Source: Thermoplasmata archaeon (GTDB lineage: Archaea > Thermoplasmatota > Thermoplasmata > Lutacidiplasmatales > UBA184). From it: a DNA stretch of 64,000 nucleotides. The stretch spans positions 84,606 to 148,605 of the forward strand of contig DAHUZZ010000002.1 in assembly GCA_027314915.1 (NCBI GenBank). The letters are read 5' to 3'. Of this stretch, positions 8,841 to 16,542 are shown one piece after another; position 1 is the stretch's first letter; every line of letters starts with the position of its first letter. The position numbers and the translations under genes were made by a program. The notes beneath the pieces were generated by a model, which saw only the letters and a program-made list of their open reading frames with translations, was not told the DNA's origin and made no database searches.

Positions 8841-8977
8841 AGCGGGCGGTTGAGCGCGTGCTCGAGGCCGTGCAGGAGCCCCGCGAGGACGGCGCCGAGG
8901 TCGACCCCGAGGTGGCTGAGCGCCACGGCGCCCCCGATGACGAGCACGATCCCGACGACCCATCCTTCGAGGTGCAT
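8837..8977 (-). CDS. Small single-span membrane protein
   Basis: A 46-residue ORF with a hydrophobic span of about 20 residues starting near residue 6 (WVVGIVLVIGGAVAL), then a second amphipathic stretch. ATG at 8977 is preceded by a GGAG about 9 nt upstream and by a tttatgta TATA-like box near 9016. It overlaps the 3' end of the convergent glycosyltransferase gene by 4 nt. I do not recognise a family. Promoter plus ribosome-binding site make it more than a chance ORF, but conservation is untested. Confidence 0.5.
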   Translation of the reverse strand: MHLEGWVVGIVLVIGGAVALSHLGVDLGAVLAGLLHGLEHALNRPL

Positions 8978-9131
8978 GGCCCACTCCTGGTGAAGTGGCC
9001 GACTCTCGGACCCGCTACATAAACTCGGCAGCTCCACCGGCACGGACGCTCGCGCCCGGGTCGCCCGGCGCCCTCCCGCGGCCGGCCCGCGGGGCAAGGT
9101 TCATAGGGTCCGTTCCGTAGCCGCCGACGGT

Positions 9132-9235
9132 GCCCTGGTAGTCTAGCGGTCTAGGATCTAAGCCTGTCGAGCTTGGAACTCGGGTTCGAAGGACCGGTCG
9201 GGCCTCCGATCGGGCCGAAACTCCCGACCAGGGCG
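9132..9235 (+). tRNA. tRNA-Asp(GTC) with an intron in the T-loop
   Basis: The acceptor arm GCCCTGG (9132-9138) pairs with CCAGGGC (9228-9234), with G at 9235 as discriminator and no encoded CCA. D-stem GTCT/GGAT, anticodon stem TAAGC/GCTTG and loop CTGTCGA give anticodon GTC (Asp). T-stem TCGGG (9180-9184) pairs with CCCGA (9223-9227), but 38 nt lie between them instead of 7. The excess of 31 nt is best read as an intron in the T-loop; removing it leaves a normal TTCGAAT loop. A ttcatag box about 27 nt upstream is a possible promoter. Confidence 0.88.
9191..9221 (+). other. Candidate tRNA intron in the T-loop (31 nt)
   Basis: Extra sequence inside the T-loop of tRNA-Asp; boundaries could shift by 1-2 nt. 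It can form a small hairpin, TCGG (9198-9201) with CCGA (9215-9218), a G-G mismatch, then CC/GG. GGA at 9191-9193 can pair with TCC at 9222-9224 in the 3' exon. This resembles a relaxed bulge-helix-bulge target for the archaeal splicing endonuclease. A canonical intron would lie one base after the anticodon, at 37/38. Confidence 0.65.
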
Positions 9236-9314
9236 CTCCCCGGGCCGGTTCGACCGCGGGACCGGCTCTTATGACCCTTCACCGGCATCGCACCGTCGGA
9301 GCGGAGGCCGGAGG

Positions 9315-10403
9315 ATGACGGAGGAGCCGAGTCCGGGCGCCCCCGCAGCGCCCCGGATCTCGGTCATCATCACGGCCCACGATCGCCGGGAGTTCCTGCT
9401 CGAGGCCGTGGCGTCGGTCCTCGGCTCCGCGGGGCCCGCCCCCTTCGAGATCTGGGTGGTGAAGAGCTTCCACGACCCGGCCCTCGATGCCGAGCTCGAG
9501 GCCCGCGGGGTCCGTCACGTCGAGACCGAGGCCGCCCCGCTCGGTGCGAAGCTCGCGCTCGGCATCGGACGGTCCTCCGGGGAGATCCTGACCTTCCTGG
9601 AGGACGACGACGCCTACGAGCCCGGCCGGCTCGCCCGGGTGGCCGAGCGGTTCGGCCGGGACCCGGGTCTCGGGTACTACCGGAACGGGCAGCGCCGGGT
9701 CGGCCCGACGGGGAGCACGCTCTCCGCGGGGACGGCCGGGCGCGCCGAGGAGAACCTCCGGAGGTTCGGGACCGTCGCGGGGGGCACCCACGACCTCCCC
9801 CGGATGCTGCCGCGGCTCGTCCGGATCGACCCCGACTTCAACCTGAGCTCGATCGCGGTGCGGCGGGAGGCCCTGGCGGACCGGATCCAGGAGCTCGCCG
9901 CTCTTTCGGCCGCCGTCGACAGCTTCGTCTTCTACGCCGCCCTCGAGCATCGGCTCGGCCTGTGCATCGAGGCGGAGCCGCTCACGCGGTACCGGGTCCA
10001 TCCCTCGAACGTCTCGCTGTGGCAGGGCGCGGACGGCTCCTCCCTCGAGGCGCGTGCGGGCTACCAGCGCCGCTTCCTCCTCGCGTTCGAAGGGATCTAT
10101 GCCCGTCTCCGGGCCCGGGGGCCCGCGTCCGCCACGCGGCTCGCGGCGAGCGCCTACTTCGGCACGTGGATCCTCTACCGGCTCCTCACGGGCGAGGGCG
10201 GACGGTCGGCGATGGCCCGGGACCTCGGCCGCTACTGGCGACGGAGCCCGGGCTCCGCCCTCCGGTACCGCTGGGACCTGAGCGTGTGGGGGCTCGCGGC
10301 GCTGGTCTCCCCCGGGATCGCGCGACGCCGCTTCCTCCGCCGGCGGGACCTGGAGTCCCACGGACGCGCCGGTCCGGGCGCCTCCGGGGAACCCGCGGAC
10401 TAG
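9315..10403 (+). CDS. GT2 family glycosyltransferase
   Basis: A 362-residue GT-A fold enzyme. It opens with ISVIITAHDRREFLLEAVASV, the GT2 nucleotide-binding start, and has LEDDDAYEP near residues 95-103 as the DxD metal motif. No clear transmembrane span is seen; the C-terminal helix pair may associate with the membrane. A GGAGG directly abuts the ATG, and a ctcttatgacc box lies near 9267, so this gene seems to have a short leader. It overlaps the convergent esterase gene by 4 nt. Acceptor unknown. Confidence 0.85.
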   Translation: MTEEPSPGAPAAPRISVIITAHDRREFLLEAVASVLGSAGPAPFEIWVVKSFHDPALDAELEARGVRHVETEAAPLGAKLALGIGRSSGEILTFLEDDDAYEPGRLARVAERFGRDPGLGYYRNGQRRVGPTGSTLSAGTAGRAEENLRRFGTVAGGTHDLPRMLPRLVRIDPDFNLSSIAVRREALADRIQELAALSAAVDSFVFYAALEHRLGLCIEAEPLTRYRVHPSNVSLWQGADGSSLEARAGYQRRFLLAFEGIYARLRARGPASATRLAASAYFGTWILYRLLTGEGGRSAMARDLGRYWRRSPGSALRYRWDLSVWGLAALVSPGIARRRFLRRRDLESHGRAGPGASGEPAD

Positions 10404-11461
10404 CGTCGTCCGGCTGTCCCGACGAGGGCGCGGGACATCTCGCTGAAGAGCCAGGTGAACCGCGGGATCTTGTCGAAGTGGGCGCCCTCGAACTCGCGGT
10501 ACTCGACCGGGACACGGTGGCGGCGCGCACGCTCGGCGAAGATCCGGGCCGCCACGTCGAGCGCCCACTCGTCCGAGCTCGACGCGGTCAGGAGGAGCTT
10601 GCGCGGCCGCCGCAACGCCCGCTGGACCGCGGCGGACCGGATCCGCTCCGCCGGGTCGAAGCCGAGCCACCGTTTCCAGACCGGTCGATCGAGCTCGCCG
10701 GTCGCCGCGTCGAAGGGGAGGTCGAACCCGCCGCCGCCTCCCCGGGAGGGAGAGTAGCAGGCGCTCATCGCCAGCACGAGCAGCGCCGAACCGTTCGGGC
10801 CCGTGGGGGGGCCGAGACGGGTCGGATCCTCGTCGAGATGCCGAAGGAAGCCGGCCACCCCCCCGAACCGCCGGAGCGTCCGGGCGACCCGGGGGAACTC
10901 CGGCAGGAAGAGGTATTCGAAGACCAGGTCGCCCGCGCTCGAGCCCACCGCATCGAACTCTCCGGGGTGCTCGATCGCGAGATGGAGCGCACCGAACCCG
11001 CCGCTCGACTGTCCGAGGATCCCGGTGCCCGAGGTCCCGTAGGTCCTCCGGGCCCAGGGTATCACCTCCCGGACCACGAAGTCGTCGTAGCGGCCCGTGG
11101 CCGGGGAGTTCACGTACTGGCTCCCGCCGAGCCGGGTCAGGGCGTCCGGCGCGACGATCACCGCGGGAGGGGCGCGGCGCGTCCGCACGAGGCGGTCGAA
11201 GAGCCGGAAGAGGCTCTGGCCGAGGAAGTTCTCCGGCATCGCCTCGGCCCAGCCGGAGCCGGCGAAGCCGGGGAGGAGCACGAGGAGGGGCCGTCCGTCC
11301 GTCAGGCCGGGGGGCGTGTAGACGCCGAGATACCGCGTCGTCGGGTCCGCGAGCGCGTTCCCGCGGAGCGCGCGGCTCTCGAACGGGACGATCGACCCGA
11401 TCCCGCGCCCGTCGACGAGGAACCGGCGGCCCGGTCCCCGGAACGGAGGGGCGCGCACCAC
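10400..11461 (-). CDS. Putative esterase (esterase D / alpha-beta hydrolase fold)
   Basis: A 353-residue alpha/beta hydrolase. LLVLLPGFAGSGW is the oxyanion region, GILGQSSGGFGALHLA carries the nucleophile Ser in GxSxG form, and EGAHFDKIP near the C-terminus supplies the likely catalytic His. It resembles PF00756-type esterases (S-formylglutathione hydrolase, antigen 85). No signal peptide is visible. The frame is open far upstream, but the GTG at 11461 sits about 25 nt after a cttatac box, supporting a leaderless start there (GTG at 11458 is the alternative). Substrate unknown. Confidence 0.82.
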   Translation of the reverse strand: MVRAPPFRGPGRRFLVDGRGIGSIVPFESRALRGNALADPTTRYLGVYTPPGLTDGRPLLVLLPGFAGSGWAEAMPENFLGQSLFRLFDRLVRTRRAPPAVIVAPDALTRLGGSQYVNSPATGRYDDFVVREVIPWARRTYGTSGTGILGQSSGGFGALHLAIEHPGEFDAVGSSAGDLVFEYLFLPEFPRVARTLRRFGGVAGFLRHLDEDPTRLGPPTGPNGSALLVLAMSACYSPSRGGGGGFDLPFDAATGELDRPVWKRWLGFDPAERIRSAAVQRALRRPRKLLLTASSSDEWALDVAARIFAERARRHRVPVEYREFEGAHFDKIPRFTWLFSEMSRALVGTAGRR

Positions 11462-11481
11462 CCCCGCCCGACGGTCCGGCC

Positions 11482-11489
11482 GTATAAGA
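11482..11489. promoter_or_regulatory. TATA-like box between esterase and cupin genes
   Basis: Read on the minus strand this is cttatac, close to the archaeal consensus, about 25 nt before the esterase GTG at 11461. Read on the plus strand it is gtataag, which would put the transcript start near 11510, about 25 nt before the cupin ATG; that gene has gaagggag just ahead of its ATG. Confidence 0.5.
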
Positions 11490-11533
11490 GCCGGGGTTCC
11501 TCCCGAGCGTTCGACAATCCCAGCAGAAGGGAG

Positions 11534-11941
11534 ATGAACCCGGAGCCGGCTGGGGCCCCATCCGTGTCCCCCGAGATCCACGAAGCGGCGCCCTGGACGG
11601 AGGTGGATCGCGGGGTCGCCCGACGCCTGCTGGTGGACTCGGCCTCCGTCCAGATGGTGCTCTACTCGATCAGCCGGCGGGAGCACCACCCGGTCCACTG
11701 GCATGACGCCGACCAGATCGGGTTCATCGTCCGCGGTTCGGGCCGGCACCGGATCGGGGGCGTGGACGTGCCCTTCTCGACCGGGGACAGCTACTTCGTG
11801 CCCCGGGGGACGCCGCACTCCTTCGAGCCGGACCCCCGGGAGGAGCCGGTCGTGATCCTGGACCTCCTCGTCGGCCCGCCGGAGCTCCGGAACGAGCACC
11901 GCCCCGCGCCGACGGGCTCCTCCGGCGATCGGGTCGCGTAG
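11534..11941 (+). CDS. Cupin domain protein
   Basis: A 135-residue single-domain cupin. HPVHWHDADQIGFIVRGSGR carries the first cupin motif and FVPRGTPHSFEP the second, giving a His-rich metal site. Small cupins of this size are metal-dependent isomerases, dioxygenases or ligand sensors; nothing here decides which. Purine-rich sequence just before the ATG may act as a ribosome-binding site. The last 151 nt overlap the 3' end of the convergent glycoside-hydrolase-like gene, an unusually long overlap for this genome. Confidence 0.8.
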   Translation: MNPEPAGAPSVSPEIHEAAPWTEVDRGVARRLLVDSASVQMVLYSISRREHHPVHWHDADQIGFIVRGSGRHRIGGVDVPFSTGDSYFVPRGTPHSFEPDPREEPVVILDLLVGPPELRNEHRPAPTGSSGDRVA

Positions 11942-13500
11942 CCGGTCCCGAGGGGGAGGCCCCCGGCGAAGGGAGCGGCTCCGGCGATCCCCCGGAGCTC
12001 CGGGGCGGGGCTCCGGGCCGGCCCGAGGCGTCCGACCGCGGGAACCCCCGACGGGACGGTCGCGTTGATCAGCAGGATGCCCTGGGGCGGCAGCGTGACG
12101 TTCTCCCCGAGGGGCACCCCGTGCTCGACCCCGGGCTGGGGCTCCCCGGGCTGCCAGCCGATCAGGGTCGCATGCGTTCCGGGGGGCAGCAGCGCACCGA
12201 TCCGCAGGCGGACCTGGGTCGCGACCTGGGCGTTCACGAGGAGGGCGCTCACCTGCTGCCCACCCGTGGCGTTGGTCACGAGCGCGGTCCCCCAGACGTC
12301 CGGGGCGCCGGCGATCACGAGAGCGTCGATCCAACGCCCCGCGAAGGAGGGGAGGATCTCCTCGTAGAGGAGCCCGACGGGAGCGATCGCGTCCGCGCTG
12401 TTCAGCATGCCGAACTCGAAGGCGGTCGAGGGCGACTGGAGGCTGAAGAAGGTGAGGGTGGGAACGCCCTCGGCGAGCGCCTGGTCGATCGAGCCCGCGA
12501 GGAAGACGGCGTCCGGGTACTGCCCGTCGAGGGGAGGGTACACCCCGGTCACCGACGGCACCGGCCCGGCGTTGTACTCGCCAATCTGGACGGGGAGATC
12601 GGTGCAGCCGCAGGCGGCGTCGACCGCCCCACGGACCGTCCCGTAGGTGGAGGAGATGTTGTCGATCCCGTCGAGCAGGCCGTAGAGCTGATCGACCGTC
12701 GGCTCCGCGCCCAGCGGCCTCCCGGGATAGAGATGGTAGGCCACGGCCGAGAGTTGCGGACCGTCGACGTGGACGAGCGTCGTGAACCAATCGAGCCCGT
12801 AGGGGCTCGCGGCCTCGATCCCCACGAACTGGGCGGACGGGTCCACGGCCCGGACCGCCGCGATCACGCTCCGCACCTCGACGGCGTAGGCGAGCGGGGT
12901 CGGGACGCTGTTGTCGGTGCTCCGCCAGGACGTCCAGGGGATCCCGAAGTGGGTCCATCCGTTCGGCTCGTTACCGATGGCGAAGTAGGTCGGCTCGAAG
13001 CCCACCGTGCCGAGCAGCCAGGCGACGATCGCCGCATCCTCGGAGCTGTTGTTCGTCTCCCCGGGGAGCTGGTAGAGGGTCTCGCAGGTCGGATGGAGGG
13101 AGGTGCACCAGGCCTTGAGCGCGGACAGGTCGTAGTCGCACCCGCTGCGCGGGGTCCCGTTCGGGGAGTAGGAGATGTTGTGGATGGGATCGCAGCTTTC
13201 GCTCCCCGCCCCGTAGCGGAGGAACCGGATCGGGGAGGCGTTGAGGAGCGTCTGCACTCCCGGATCGTGGGCGAGGCCCGAGGGCTGCGCCGTGTGGGCG
13301 GCCACCGCGTAGAACTGGGGAGAGAACTCGCCCACGTACCCTCGCACCACGAGGGTCGCGGGGACCTGAGGGACCGGTGGGGCGACCGGGGTCTCGTAGG
13401 CGAGGACGGACACGCCCACCGCGGCGACGAGCACCACCGCCACCATCAGGAGCACCTCGACCGTCTCGCGCCGCACCGCTCCTTCAGGCCCCCGCCCCAC
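11791..13500 (-). CDS. Exported, membrane-anchored glycoside-hydrolase-like protein
   Basis: A 569-residue protein with an N-terminal hydrophobic segment (about 16-35, LLMVAVVLVAAVGVSVL) and an extracellular region with paired cysteines. FAIGNEPNGW (about 170) and VQIGEYNAG (about 305) look like the acid/base and nucleophile glutamates of a clan-A TIM-barrel glycosidase (GH39/GH79-like). A beta-rich domain follows (about 420-510). The last 50 or so residues are Ser/Arg-rich, have no homology feel, and are encoded antisense to the cupin gene, so the stop may lie downstream of the ancestral end. The first start codon is at 13500; a GTG near 13476 is an alternative. Substrate unknown. Confidence 0.72.
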   Translation of the reverse strand: MGRGPEGAVRRETVEVLLMVAVVLVAAVGVSVLAYETPVAPPVPQVPATLVVRGYVGEFSPQFYAVAAHTAQPSGLAHDPGVQTLLNASPIRFLRYGAGSESCDPIHNISYSPNGTPRSGCDYDLSALKAWCTSLHPTCETLYQLPGETNNSSEDAAIVAWLLGTVGFEPTYFAIGNEPNGWTHFGIPWTSWRSTDNSVPTPLAYAVEVRSVIAAVRAVDPSAQFVGIEAASPYGLDWFTTLVHVDGPQLSAVAYHLYPGRPLGAEPTVDQLYGLLDGIDNISSTYGTVRGAVDAACGCTDLPVQIGEYNAGPVPSVTGVYPPLDGQYPDAVFLAGSIDQALAEGVPTLTFFSLQSPSTAFEFGMLNSADAIAPVGLLYEEILPSFAGRWIDALVIAGAPDVWGTALVTNATGGQQVSALLVNAQVATQVRLRIGALLPPGTHATLIGWQPGEPQPGVEHGVPLGENVTLPPQGILLINATVPSGVPAVGRLGPARSPAPELRGIAGAAPFAGGLPLGTGYATRSPEEPVGAGRCSFRSSGGPTRRSRITTGSSRGSGSKECGVPRGTK

Positions 13501-13737
13501 TTGAAGAGGGGCCGGGGAGGGGACGGACCGCTCCCCCGGGGCGGGACCTACCGCGTCGCGTATCCTGCGACCGAAGCGAACGCGGAGGCGACCATCGGGT
13601 CGGCGTTCGATACCGCCCCGCCGGCCTCGTCCTACCCGACCGGGGATCGTTCGTCCTCGCGCGCGAGGCGGGGCCGTCCCGAGGATCCGAGGGTGCGGGT
13701 GCGCAAGGGTAAAGGGGTGGAAGGAGGCACGATTCTC
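13501..13737. other. Intergenic region left of the integrated element
   Basis: GC-rich sequence with no supported gene. A ggtaaagg stretch near 13708-13715 lies about 28 nt before the tRNA fragment at 13739, so it may be the original promoter of tRNA-Arg from before integration. Confidence 0.4.
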
Positions 13738-13759
13738 GGGGCGCGTAGCCTAGTCTGGA
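13738..13759 (+). repeat. Left attachment-site repeat (fragment of tRNA-Arg 5' end)
   Basis: GGGGCGCGTAGCCTAGTCTG plus GA, identical to 26416-26437. It covers the base before the tRNA, the 5' acceptor strand and most of the D-arm, then diverges. No anticodon or T-arm follows, so this is a fragment and not a tRNA gene. Confidence 0.85.
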
Positions 13760-13974
13760 CTAGTGCTCGCACGTCGGAGATTATCTGTTGGAGCGCCCGC
13801 CCGCCCGTCTCTACCGAACTCCGTCCTCCACACGGAGCTAACCATTTCCCGGGGGCCCGGAAACGGGTCTCCGGTCGACAATTCTACTACGAGCCAGTCT
13901 GACGGTAGAAACCACCTCGATCGCGGGGCTCGGAGGGGCCCCGGTCCCCTGCATTCCGAGAACGAGATGACCTG
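13760..13974. other. Left end of the element, no gene recognised
   Basis: 215 nt between the left att repeat and the stop codon of the anchored Kelch protein. Short frames exist but none has a promoter, coupling or recognisable motif. Confidence 0.4.
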
Positions 13975-16542
13975 TCATGGATACCGGTCGCCCGACGTGC
14001 CAGCACGCGAAGTCGAAGCACCATCTTGAGCACGACTTCTTTGCCTCTTTCGTCGTCGTCGGCCACTGTAGAGTAGGATCGCCAGGGCCACGACCACGAT
14101 GGGCAACCCAATTGCGATCTCGGTGGGAAGACTCGATCCGGCCGATGGCGACGAATGGTGTTGGCTCGAAGGGCTCGGCCCGAGAGTCACACTTCCCGGC
14201 CCCCAGACGAGGAACTCCGACCCATTCACGTACACCTCGCCGGAGCAGACCCACCGGTAACTCGGGGTCACATTGCCCGAGGCCGCACTCGCGGAGGCGA
14301 CCAGACGGTACGTTCCGGGTGCCAGGAGACTCCGAGACCCGTTAGGCTCGAGAGTTCCGTTCAGGAGGATCCTTCCGAGGCTGGTCGGGTCCACCTGCCA
14401 CGACACGATGTAGCCGCGAACGTAGTTCGCGGCGAGGGAACCGTTCCCGAGGAGGGTCACGCTGGTAGAGATCGAGCTCCGATTCAGCACCGTGACGTTC
14501 GCCGAGGAGGTCCAGTCGTGGAAAACATAGCCGGCAGAAGAGCAGTCCGGCGCCGACACCGAGACCGGGGTCCTCGATGGCACTAAGATGGTATTGCTCG
14601 TTCTCACCCCGGTTCCGTTCACGATGATCGGCGGGCAGGCGACCGTCGAGAGTACTTCGAGCGACGGGATGAGCTGAAACGAACCCGTGAGGAGGCCGCT
14701 ACCATTGACCACAAGCTTCGCCCCGTCAATCGTCAGTTGGGGGGGTGCGTTCCACCCTTCAAACTGGGCCCATGGGTCGGGCGCTGCACGGAGGGAATGT
14801 GGACCACTTTCCAAGGTGGCGGTGGTTCCGCTCGGGAAGGTGGCTCCATCGATACTGAAGCTCCCATCCCAGGGCGGAACCAGGTCGATGGTCACGTTCG
14901 CCAAGAAGATGGCCATCAACGTTCCGCCCGTCCCTCCCACCGTCATCGTCGCAGTCGATGAGTTCCTGTTGTCGATCGTCAAGTTGCCGCTGCTGTTCCA
15001 CCTCCCGAAGAACCATCCCCCGGTCGTACAACCGGCCGCGGAGACGGTCGTGGGACCGGCGAACTCATGCGCCACCGCTCCGTTACCGTACGCCGTTCCG
15101 TTGATGGTCACCGTCCCGCACGATGACGGTTCGGTCACTACGAGGACCCCCGGGAAGGGGCGGTACTCGGCACGAACGGTGCCGTTCCCAATGACACGAA
15201 AGACCGCTTCCGAGGGCGGCAAGTAGGTGGAGATCAACTGGACTCCTCCGGTGGCGCTCCAGTGTGAAAAGCGGGACCAGTTGGTCTGCGTCTCATTGAT
15301 GGTGTAGGAGGTACCGAATCCGAGTTGAATCGTCGTAGGCGTTGTGTAGCCGGAGCCGTTGAAGTCGACGGTCCCGTTGTAAGAGGGTGTGGGTCCGACG
15401 CCGATGGCCGCGCTCCCGAACAGCCACGTTTGCACCGCCGGGTTGTTGGCGGACGCGTCAACGGGGTTTAGGATCGTAACGAAGGCGCCGATAGTCCGAT
15501 CATAGGAGAATCCTTGAAAGTTCCAAAGTGGGTTTACCGCTTGGGTCGATGGGTTAAGCAAGACCCACTGATCTCGACTGAAGTAGTAGACTAACGGCAA
15601 ACTCCCACGGACAAGGAGAAGCGGGAGTTCATACCATGGATCCCAGGCGAGCGTGCTGATGTTGCTATCTGCGGGAGTACCGGCCGATCCGACAAGCTGG
15701 CTCCAATTCCCGTTCGCGAACAGCCAAGTGCCGTTGTCTCCGGCCATGAGGATGCCCGAGGAGGTCGGCTCCTCGCATGCGGTCAATGAGATTCCGAGGC
15801 TATCCGGCGGGGGCGACCCAGAGGGCTGAACTCCCGTCCAATTTCCGTCGACAAACTCCCACGTGTCGTTCAGGGCGACCGAGGAACTAGACCAGCCTCC
15901 AAAGAGCACAAGACCACCGATCGCCGCGTCGTAGGCCATTGCGGCGCCAGCTCTAGGTGTTGGGTGGGCGGAAGTCGAACTCGAGATGTTCAACCAGGTA
16001 CCGTTCTGAAAGATCCAGGTGGCTGACGTGGCATATGCCGTCGATCCTGACACCACGCCGCCGAAAAGCACCGCATAACCGCTCGAGTAGTCGTAGGCGA
16101 ATGCCGCACCTTCTAGAAGCCCCGGATTGGTTTGTGTCGGAAGTTTGGTCCAGGTGTCGTTCGAAAATAGCCATGTTACACTACCGTAGGGTGGATTGTA
16201 GCCTCCGTAGAGGAGCACCCCTCCCTCGGCGGGATCGAAGGCCATGGCCGGGCCTCTTGGGTCTCCCGGCTCGTTGGCGGTACTAAGGTTGTACCAGTTC
16301 GCCAGGCTAACGTTTCCTGCTGAGGTAGGTAGCGGGACCTGTGGAAGGGCGGAACGACCGTGGACGCCCGGCTCCGGGCCACTGACCACACTAGCACTCC
16401 GCCCAGCGTTCGACGGCGAACCCTCGGTGGCTAAGCGCTCATCCGAGCAGACAATCGCTGCCGGGAGCGCTACCAAGACCGCGACGAGGATCGGTAGCGC
16501 GCTGGAGAGTAGACCGTCCCGGATCATTGGTTTCCTACTCAT
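13975..16542 (-). CDS. Giant exported Kelch-repeat protein with C-terminal membrane anchor
   Basis: An 855-residue surface protein. After a signal peptide (hydrophobic about 12-33) come Kelch-type blades (about 70-340) with repeated LLYGG/LFGG and DTW.F.NG.W units. A second region (about 380-790) holds tandem beta modules built around F..W motifs with many N-x-S/T sites, resembling cell-wall beta repeats. A transmembrane helix (about 803-826) and an Arg/Lys-rich tail on the cytoplasmic side follow. The ATG at 16540-16542 overlaps the preceding Kelch gene by 8 nt, so the two are co-translated. The C-terminal anchor should leave the propeller outside, suiting adhesion or glycan binding. Ligand unknown; GC is low for this genome. 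Confidence 0.82.
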   Translation of the reverse strand: MSRKPMIRDGLLSSALPILVAVLVALPAAIVCSDERLATEGSPSNAGRSASVVSGPEPGVHGRSALPQVPLPTSAGNVSLANWYNLSTANEPGDPRGPAMAFDPAEGGVLLYGGYNPPYGSVTWLFSNDTWTKLPTQTNPGLLEGAAFAYDYSSGYAVLFGGVVSGSTAYATSATWIFQNGTWLNISSSTSAHPTPRAGAAMAYDAAIGGLVLFGGWSSSSVALNDTWEFVDGNWTGVQPSGSPPPDSLGISLTACEEPTSSGILMAGDNGTWLFANGNWSQLVGSAGTPADSNISTLAWDPWYELPLLLVRGSLPLVYYFSRDQWVLLNPSTQAVNPLWNFQGFSYDRTIGAFVTILNPVDASANNPAVQTWLFGSAAIGVGPTPSYNGTVDFNGSGYTTPTTIQLGFGTSYTINETQTNWSRFSHWSATGGVQLISTYLPPSEAVFRVIGNGTVRAEYRPFPGVLVVTEPSSCGTVTINGTAYGNGAVAHEFAGPTTVSAAGCTTGGWFFGRWNSSGNLTIDNRNSSTATMTVGGTGGTLMAIFLANVTIDLVPPWDGSFSIDGATFPSGTTATLESGPHSLRAAPDPWAQFEGWNAPPQLTIDGAKLVVNGSGLLTGSFQLIPSLEVLSTVACPPIIVNGTGVRTSNTILVPSRTPVSVSAPDCSSAGYVFHDWTSSANVTVLNRSSISTSVTLLGNGSLAANYVRGYIVSWQVDPTSLGRILLNGTLEPNGSRSLLAPGTYRLVASASAASGNVTPSYRWVCSGEVYVNGSEFLVWGPGSVTLGPSPSSQHHSSPSAGSSLPTEIAIGLPIVVVALAILLYSGRRRRKRQRSRAQDGASTSRAGTSGDRYP

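Noticed and set aside
13738..13825. A second tRNA gene at the left repeat
   Set aside because: Only the acceptor strand and D-arm are present; no anticodon stem or TTCAAAT loop follows.
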